This document shows, in pieces, positions 61,101-64,000 of a stretch of 64,000 bases of DNA; position 1 is the stretch's first letter; every line of letters starts with the position of its first letter. Source of the stretch: Pterois miles (taxonomy: Eukaryota; Chordata; Actinopteri; Perciformes; Scorpaenidae); the NCBI GenBank assembly GCA_947000775.1, contig CAMQGK010000110.1, positions 25,842,501 to 25,906,500 of the forward strand, read 5' to 3'. Made by a program: the position numbers and the translations under genes. The notes under the pieces are model-generated. The model saw only the letters and a program-made list of their open reading frames with translations, did not search any database and had not been told where the DNA came from.

Positions 61101-62539
61101 GATTTTAATTTTTTTATTTTCTTAAAGCCTGAAATCAGCCACGAGGAGGTGCAGAAATTTGGTTTTCTCTCAGAACACTTGAATTACAATCTGCTGAAAG
61201 GTTATTATGGGTTTTTTTTGCCCAATAATGCCAAAAACATTCTGCCTTCTGCCTCTTTCAAAGTCAGGGTTTTTGAAAAATTAGGAAACATTTTGTTACG
61301 CAAAACATATGTGTTTTTATTTTTTATTTCACACTGCGTATATGTGCATATCTTTGATATTCAATTTGTTTTGAGTTCAGCATTCTGAGATAGACATTTT
61401 TTTTATCATGCTAGTATTTGGTCTCATGGGACAACTGTTTTTGCCTAAAATATTTTGGAGTCTGTTGCTAAAACGGTAGTCCCATGTGCCCAAAGACTAG
61501 ATATAGTACGATAAGAAAAACTGACTTTTCAGCCAGCATCAGTTTGACTGATTTTTAATTTTTTTACACATTTGTGCTGAAGTAAGCCCAGAAAACACTT
61601 CCACCTAAGAGCTGGCGTGGGATTTCATACGAGGCTTTTCTCCTTCTTCTTCTTCTCCTTCTTCTTCATCTTTGTCTTCTTCTTCGGTTTCCTCTTCTCC
61701 TTCTTCTTCTACACTTGCTGAAGAAGCAACATTACACTGTGCCGTTTCCCACTCTTTACAAGACACGGCTATTTTTTATTCACAGCGTAGGACTGTTCCC
61801 TCTGATATGTAAAGCGACTCTTAGATATGTGAAATGCTTCATCTGCTCTTTGATGTTAAGGACCACGCTGATCGCTGAACTCTATAAATAGTGTCGGTTC
61901 ATGCACAGATTTCTGGCTATAAAGGATCTTTTCAGACTTTATGAGGCCATATTCATATCAACTCATTTATTATGATTAAATTTAAGGCCAGTGGGTGCTC
62001 ATAAATGCACATGGAAGCTTGACTTGTCTACCCAAGAAGCTCCAATTATTCACAATTCTCGACACTTGAGAAAAAAAAAATGAACTGCAGAGCAAAAGCA
62101 GTTCAGCTGCTTTTACTCTTATTCATGACACAGCAGGGACAGCATGACTTTGCTCTAGTTCAGCCTCTTTTTAAATACAGCTTCTCAGCCTCTGCTAATT
62201 CACCTCAGGGCTGACGGCACTTCTACCTCCTGAGTCTCCTTTAAACAGCAGTGTTGACATTTGTTTCGTTCGTACTGCAGTATTTCAGGTGAACATACTG
62301 CACTGAAGACATCATTTTAGACTGGGTTTACCACTTTTTCCTGCTTTGAAATTGAAATAAATATGAATGTTTCCATCACCATTTTTTTCAACCTTTCCTC
62401 TCATCTTCTTCCTCTTCGCAGATGAAGCTGTGGAACAAGTACAAAGTAACCAGCATCCCATCTCTGGTGTTTGTGGACGCAGCTACGGGGAAGGTGGTGT
62501 GTCGAAATGGTCTGCTAGTGGTCAGAGATGACCCTAAAG
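13187..62539 (+). CDS. NXN: NXN (nucleoredoxin), exons 1 and 2, partial gene
   Basis: A thioredoxin-family oxidoreductase of cytosol and nucleus; from the literature it binds Dishevelled and restrains Wnt/beta-catenin signalling. Exon 1 is 13187-13495 (103 codons) and exon 2 is 62422-62539 (39 codons plus one base), so about 142 of ~435 residues are present. The product covers the N-terminal thioredoxin-like domain: MSEFLVSLLGERLVNSEKAE, SLVGLFFGSSLNAPC (Cys45), LEIVFISSDQDQKHWQDF, MPWPALPFKDRHKK, then WNKYKVTSIPSLVFVDAATG and KVVCRNGLLVVRDDPK. Human has LEIVFVSSDQDQRQWQDF and GKVVCRNGLLVIRDDPE. The catalytic WCPPC domain lies in later exons, off the right edge. Exon 1 lacks the Ala/Gly/Pro/Glu-rich insertion present in the human protein. 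Confidence 0.97.
13496..15712. other. NXN intron 1, proximal part
   Basis: AT-rich with T runs. A (TG)n/G-rich patch at ~15150-15190 is the only simple repeat of note. A 164-codon frame at 14552-15046 has no recognisable domain. Confidence 0.5.
15713..16026. mobile_element. MITE of family B (TAGAGCTGCAAC ends)
   Basis: It starts TAGAGCTGCAACAATTAG and ends TAGTGGCAGCCCTA, with GATCGATAG and GAATCGGCGAATC motifs inside. About 314 bases; target duplication not clear. Confidence 0.65.
16595..16635. repeat. Perfect 15-bp inverted repeat with 11-base loop
   Basis: TGTATTTAATCAAGA at 16595-16609 is exactly reverse-complemented at 16621-16635. Matching stops abruptly on both sides. It is not part of a repeat I recognise. 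Confidence 0.9.
16636..18683. other. NXN intron 1, region with G run and unique DNA
   Basis: A G run lies at ~17086-17102 and a T run at ~18355-18372. 17040-17450 is locally GC-richer. No gene found. Confidence 0.5.
18684..19297 (+). mobile_element. hAT-like element, family A copy 2
   Basis: Ends TAGTGCTGTCAA and TTGACAGCCCTA; flanks ATAAACAT and GTAAACAT (7 of 8). It carries the family body GGGGTCCCTTGACCTCTGAC and CAAGTCATAGTCAAGTCAGC. About 614 bases, no transposase. Confidence 0.88.
19298..21410. other. NXN intron 1, unannotated
   Basis: Mostly unique-looking DNA with moderate G+C around 19380-20960. No exon, RNA gene or repeat border recognised. Confidence 0.45.
21411..21592. repeat. 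~34-bp minisatellite, about five units
   Basis: The degenerate unit is built on GGATAAATGGTTGAAAT followed by ATTTAGCTAAAAGT. Units drift in length, one being a ~17-base partial unit. The following DNA to ~21815 ends GGGAACCACTG, a motif seen again at ~44380, so the array may be part of a dispersed repeat. Confidence 0.85.
21816..24120. other. NXN intron 1, unannotated
   Basis: Unique-looking AT-rich DNA. Nothing recognised. Confidence 0.45.
24128..24475 (-). mobile_element. tRNA-derived SINE with degraded homopolymer tail
   Basis: The minus strand reads GGTTCAAGTCC (B box, 24401-24411) and GGTGCCAGTTTTCCTCTTGG, a head/body I recognise from an abundant fish SINE. Its 3' part is followed by A, G and T homopolymers and a GGA/GAG patch (24128-24300). 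Confidence 0.75.
24476..26772. other. NXN intron 1, unannotated
   Basis: Includes a GC-richer stretch at ~25380-25840 with a 149-codon frame that has no recognisable domain. Otherwise nothing identified. Confidence 0.45.
26773..26957 (+). mobile_element. MITE family D copy 1 (TTAAAGGAACAGTGTGTA)
   Basis: It starts TTAAAGGAACAGTGTGTACC and ends in an inverted CTTTAA. Internal ACCGCTAGATGCTGCCAAATC matches the copy at 58406-58522 (ACCACTAGATTCTATCAAATC). Confidence 0.75.
26958..29595. other. NXN intron 1, unannotated
   Basis: AT-rich DNA. Two TAATTAC homeodomain-type sites at 29043 and 29056 are noted. No gene. Confidence 0.45.
29596..30659 (+). mobile_element. Family C element, longest copy (TTAAAGCTGCAGTAGGTAAC)
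   Basis: Starts TTAAAGCTGCAGTAGG and ends GCCTCTTTAA. Internal blocks AACCAATCACAGCCGAG, GAACAGCCAATAGGAATGC, CTGAAAGGTTATTATGG and GATGCCAAAAACATTCTGCC are shared with the copy at 60665-61259. About 1.06 kb with no transposase frame. Confidence 0.8.
30660..32129. other. NXN intron 1, unannotated
   Basis: Nothing recognised on either strand. Confidence 0.45.
32130..32641. repeat. Probable dispersed repeat
   Basis: AT-rich, with a CACAGGTCATTTTATACCAT / GAGGTCAAGTT segment that resembles teleost dispersed repeats I have seen. It directly abuts a family A fragment. Borders and class unknown. Confidence 0.35.
32642..32775 (-). mobile_element. Family A internal fragment
   Basis: The reverse complement of the family A body (AAGTGGGCATGTCTG, GTCAGAGGTCAAGGGACCCC). 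Both terminal repeats are missing. Confidence 0.85.
32776..34636. other. NXN intron 1, unannotated
   Basis: Unique-looking DNA; nothing recognised. Confidence 0.45.
34637..34687 (+). mobile_element. 3' stub of a non-LTR element, (TTATC)n tail
   Basis: GTGAATTTCTCCACTGTGGG then ACTAATAAAGGAATATC and TTATC repeats. The same ~50 bases recur at 39489-39542. AATAAAG plus a short tandem tail is typical of a LINE 3' end. Confidence 0.75.
34688..37016. other. NXN intron 1, unannotated, with CpG-richer island
   Basis: 35255-35590 is clearly richer in G+C and CpG than its surroundings. No exon was recognised in it. Confidence 0.45.
37017..37500 (-). mobile_element. Family C element, copy 2, with internal palindrome
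   Basis: Reverse orientation to the copy at 29596. Shared blocks are CCATAATAACCTTTCAGCA, TTCCTATTGGCTGT and CTTCTGTCAGGATATAGTG. Arms at 37182-37221 and 37261-37300 are inverted copies matching at about 37 of 40 bases. Confidence 0.78.
37501..39488. other. NXN intron 1, unannotated
   Basis: No coding exon, RNA gene or repeat border recognised. Confidence 0.45.
39489..39542 (+). mobile_element. Second 3' stub of the (TTATC)n non-LTR element
   Basis: GTGAATTTCCCCACTGTGGG, CCAATAAAGGAATATC, then TTATC repeats, differing from the 34637 copy at two positions in the shared body. Strongly 5'-truncated. Confidence 0.75.
39543..41285. other. NXN intron 1, unannotated
   Basis: Nothing recognised. 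Confidence 0.45.
41286..41355. repeat. Family B MITE fragment
   Basis: GACTAATTCATTATCGATTA and GCAGATTATTTTCTCTATTA resemble the interior of the common fish MITE ending GTTGCAGCCCTA. It forms the target into which family A copy 4 inserted. Confidence 0.5.
41364..42006 (+). mobile_element. hAT-like element, family A copy 4, perfect 8-bp duplication
   Basis: Ends TAGGGCTGTCAG and TTATAGCCCTA. CTATTAAT stands immediately on both sides (41356-41363 and 42007-42014), an exact 8-bp target duplication. It has the same internal body as the other A copies and no transposase frame. Confidence 0.93.
42015..43940. other. NXN intron 1, unannotated
   Basis: An A run of ~17 lies at 43171-43187. Nothing else recognised. 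Confidence 0.45.
43941..44462. repeat. AT-rich dispersed repeat segment plus MITE B end
   Basis: GTCGGGAACCACTG at ~44377 echoes the end of the 21.4-21.8 kb repeat. The last bases, TTGAGGTTGCAGCCCTAA, are a family B terminal sequence. Extents are uncertain. Confidence 0.45.
44463..46770. other. NXN intron 1, unannotated
   Basis: 44560-44930 is GC-richer than its surroundings, with no recognised exon. Confidence 0.45.
46771..47120. repeat. Possible dispersed DNA-element remnant
   Basis: CCAATCACAACAGGGGGCCAG, TTTTGAGAGGGCGGAGCAGG and a GCTGCAGCAGAGTCGTATGA end resemble a teleost repeat from memory. Borders are uncertain. Confidence 0.35.
47121..49009. other. NXN intron 1, unannotated
   Basis: Nothing recognised apart from short T runs. 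Confidence 0.45.
49010..49548 (+). mobile_element. hAT-like MITE, family E copy 1, perfect 8-bp duplication
   Basis: Ends CATAGGCTGTATATAAAGATGG and CAGTCTATG form an imperfect inverted pair. GTTCTAGC flanks both ends exactly (49002-49009 and 49549-49556). The interior is non-coding and matches copy 2 in inverse orientation. Confidence 0.92.
49840..50175 (+). repeat. Possible LINE 3' end remnant
   Basis: A reading frame through 49936-50040 gives LPELRLARSVASLKPLLRAW, resembling the C-terminal tail of fish non-LTR retrotransposon proteins (pattern LPxxLRxAxSxxSFKxxLKT). TGTAAGGCACTCTGTG downstream is similar to the GTAAAGCACTTTG of such 3' ends. Confidence 0.5.
50176..51362. other. NXN intron 1, unannotated
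   Basis: A purine-rich patch at ~50555-50625. No gene recognised. Confidence 0.45.
51363..51864. mobile_element. Fold-back element with ~85-bp inverted termini
   Basis: The left arm (GACTGTTATCAG..TTAAATAGGCGTTAT..CCATAGATATGGGTCA) is the imperfect reverse complement of the right arm (TGACCCACATCTATGG..CTGACAACAGTC). The ~330-base centre is non-coding. No clear target duplication. Confidence 0.82.
51865..53613. other. NXN intron 1, unannotated
   Basis: 52740-52990 is AT-balanced, low in simple repeats and carries several TAATTG/TTAATG motifs. Nothing firm. Confidence 0.45.
53614..53657. repeat. (TAC)n trinucleotide microsatellite
   Basis: About 14-15 perfect TAC units; on the opposite strand it reads GTA. 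Confidence 0.97.
53725..54231 (-). mobile_element. hAT-like MITE, family E copy 2
   Basis: Ends CATAGACTGTGTATATAAAG and ATATACAGTCTATG; flanks GTGTAGCC and GTGTAGAC (7 of 8). Inverse orientation to copy 1, sharing GTCAATCATGAC and GCTAACATGGA blocks. Confidence 0.88.
54243..54660. repeat. Probable dispersed repeat following MITE E
   Basis: GGGACGGTTCACTG and CAGTTCGGTTCAATACATTT resemble a common fish repeat with CGGTTCGGTT motifs. The right border is unknown. Confidence 0.4.
54661..55120. other. NXN intron 1, unannotated
   Basis: Nothing recognised. Confidence 0.4.
55122..55178. repeat. (GT)n microsatellite with following G runs
   Basis: More than 20 GT units with one interruption, then G runs at ~55200-55212 and ~55690-55705. 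Confidence 0.95.
55179..58405. other. NXN intron 1, unannotated
   Basis: Contains a short (GCT)n at 56601-56623 and otherwise unique-looking DNA. No gene. Confidence 0.45.
58406..58522 (+). mobile_element. MITE family D copy 2
   Basis: TTAAAGGAACAATGTGTAAC at the left and CACTGTACCTTTTTAAA at the right form inverted ends. Internal match to the 26773 copy. Confidence 0.8.
58523..58910. repeat. MITE B fragment and CTATTCCTTTAA element
   Basis: 58523-58650 (GATGCAACTAAATGC, AATTACTCATTTTG, TAAAATGTCAG) resembles a family B interior. 58650-58910 (TAGCTTAGCATAAAGACTG, TCTCATCTAACTCCCGGCAAG, AAACTATTCCTTTAA) matches another abundant fish MITE. Junctions are approximate. Confidence 0.6.
58911..60664. 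other. NXN intron 1, unannotated
   Basis: A short (CAG)n at ~59957-59975. No exon recognised. Confidence 0.45.
60665..61259 (+). mobile_element. Family C element, copy 3
   Basis: Starts TTAAAGCAGCAGTTGGTAG and ends TTCTGCCTCTTTC. Shares AACCAATCAGAGCCGAG, GAACAGCCAATAGGAACGC and GCTGAAAGGTTATTATGG with the copy at 29596; much shorter in its centre. Confidence 0.8.
61636..61712. repeat. Imperfect (CTT)n pyrimidine tract
   Basis: A run of TTC/CTC triplets with a few interruptions, all pyrimidine on the plus strand. Confidence 0.9.
62422..62539 (+). CDS. NXN: NXN exon 2 (residues 104-142)
   Basis: Acceptor CTTCCTCTTCGCAG and donor CCTAAAG before GTGAGT, phase 0 in and phase 1 out. It encodes MKLWNKYKVTSIPSLVFVDA and TGKVVCRNGLLVVRDDPK, over 80 per cent identical to remembered human. 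The IPSL segment is the cis-proline loop of the fold. Confidence 0.96.
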
Positions 62540-63110
62540 GTGAGTCTCCGCCGCCACACACATGTGGCCTTGTGGTATATTGTTAGATGATTTATTTTTA
62601 TCCGCTGACCTCAAGCTCTGACCTTAATCCTCTTTACTTAATGGTTGAACCCAACCACCAACCATTCAACCCCAAAAAAATCACAGTTTAATGAGGTAGT
62701 AGGGAGAAGGTCAAAAGGACAGAACAGCGTAGATCAGTTTCTCAGACACTTTGTCAAACCTGTGTATCCCTGAATTCTTAGAAAGCAGCATTCTCCAGTC
62801 TCTATGGGCTAGGAGTGATTGACAGAGTACCACTTCTCCTTGAATAATCAGGACAGTAACATACTCAAACTACACCCCCCTCACTCTGGGTTCACATCAG
62901 ACTTTATGCTTTACTGTAGAAAATACTGTATTGAATATTGCAATATTATGTTTTGTGATACTGTATTGATTCTCAAGTCAGTTAATACTTCATTTGCTAA
63001 GAGATGTGTCCTTTCAAAGTAGTGCTATGATGTTGGATGTTACAGGGACTGTGATAAATGCAAATGCAGATCCCACTGTTCTGATTCTGAAAATTACATT
63101 TAACAAATTG
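62540..63110 (+). other. NXN intron 2, first part
   Basis: Starts at the exon 2 donor GTGAGT. No repeat border or exon recognised. Confidence 0.5.
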
Positions 63111-63925
63111 CAGCATATCGCCTAGCTTACAATATTGCAATATATTGCAATTAGGGCTGTCAATCAATTAGAATATTTACTCATGATTAATTATATGATT
63201 GTCCATAGTTAATCAGAAATAATCCCAAATTATTCACACATTTTGTATCTGTTCAATACGTTCCTTATAGGGATATTTGTAGTATTGTAGTATTATAATT
63301 ATTTAATACTTTTATCAATATAGGAGTGGACAAATATGCTGCTCTATGCAAATGTATGTATATATTTGTTATTGGAAATCAATTAACAACAAAACAATGA
63401 CAAATGTTGTCCAGAAACCCTCACAGGTACTGCATTTAGCATAAAAAATATGCTCAAATCATAAGCATATATCACACAACATATACATCAAACAATGCAA
63501 ACTGCAGCCCAACAGGTAACAACAGCTGTCAGTGTGTCAGTGTGCTGACTTGACTATGACTTGCTCCAAACTGCATGTGATTATCATAAAGTGGGCATGT
63601 CTGTAAAGGGGAGACTGGTGGGTACCCAGAGAACCCATTTACATTGACATATCTAGAGGTCAGAGGTCAAGGGACCCCTTTGAAAATGGCTATGTCCGTT
63701 TTTCCTCTCCAAAATGTAGCTTTGGAGCATTATTTAATCTTGTTCGCATCATGCTAGTATGATGTGGTTATGTATACGTGTTAAAGAAATTAGTGGCGTT
63801 ATAACAAATTTACATTAACTCACTTATCGTTTCAATTTCGACAGCCCTAATCGCAGTATATTGAATCGTAATCCCTGTATCATGATATGTATTGTATCTA
63901 CAGTCCTGCACCTGTTCCCCATAAA
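63111..63925. repeat. Family K repeat split by an A element
   Basis: The left part (CATATCGCCTAG, CAATATATTGCAAT) and right part (CGCAGTATATTGAATCGTAA, CCCTGTATC) resemble one element also seen at ~2470-2560. The family A copy at 63152-63849 lies between them. Confidence 0.6.
63152..63849 (-). mobile_element. hAT-like element, family A copy 5
   Basis: Ends TAGGGCTGTCAATC and TCGACAGCCCTA; flanks ATTGCAAT and ATCGCAGT match at 6 of 8. The body is in reverse orientation to copies 1, 2 and 4. About 698 bases, non-coding. Confidence 0.87.
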
Positions 63926-64000
63926 ACTACAGCAGGTAGGAAAAATTCCCCCGAGGCAAGGGGGCATGAATGAGCAACTTAAATGTAATAAAATCTGCAT

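Larger units (their letters stand above)
13496..62421 (+). other. NXN intron 1 (48.9 kb)
   Basis: One intron occupies three quarters of the window. It holds many short transposon copies, SINEs, microsatellites and unique AT-rich DNA, listed separately. Open frames inside it (up to 164 codons) lack codon structure, splice context or any recognisable family. A very long first intron is also known for mammalian NXN. Confidence 0.9.

Overview
This is a vertebrate nuclear window, almost certainly from a ray-finned (probably percomorph) fish. Small exons with GT..AG borders carry proteins that align with human orthologues. The introns are AT-rich and full of teleost-type short transposons, tRNA-derived SINEs and microsatellites. 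There are no bacterial operons, no CRISPR array and no virus.

Layout. (1) About 1-9,650, minus strand: ten coding exons of KIAA0753 (moonraker/OFIP), a centriolar-satellite protein. The gene runs off the left edge, so only the first ~580 codons are present. (2) About 9,650-10,057: a short shared promoter region. (3) 10,058-11,590, plus strand: a complete four-exon TXNDC17 (TRP14-type thioredoxin-like protein, 123 residues), with a 3' UTR probably reaching ~12,360. (4) About 12,940-13,495: a CpG-rich promoter and exon 1 of NXN (nucleoredoxin), plus strand. (5) 13,496-62,421: a single 48.9 kb NXN intron in which I find no other gene. (6) 62,422-62,539: NXN exon 2. The rest of NXN lies beyond the right edge.

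KIAA0753 and TXNDC17 stand head to head, as I recall they do in human 17p13. TXNDC17 and NXN stand head to tail, and both encode thioredoxin-fold proteins. KIAA0753 acts at centrioles and cilia. The other two are cytosolic redox proteins, NXN also acting on Wnt/Dishevelled signalling. I see no functional link between KIAA0753 and the redox genes beyond promoter sharing.

Most of the remaining structure is mobile DNA. One family (ends TAGGGCTGTCA/TGACAGCCCTA) is present as four copies plus a fragment and has 8-bp target duplications, as expected of non-autonomous hAT elements. A second family (ends CATAGACTG/CAGTCTATG) also has 8-bp duplications. There are two fold-back elements, three copies of a GCAGTAGGTA family, two SINEs with clear target duplications (12 and 13 bp), and two 3' stubs of a non-LTR element ending in (TTATC)n. 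I did not find a convincing new biological system. The most checkable observations are the bidirectional promoter, the NXN upstream ORF, the insertion footprints and a few strong inverted repeats. Exon borders were derived by hand from splice consensus, reading phase and remembered human proteins; family names are from memory.
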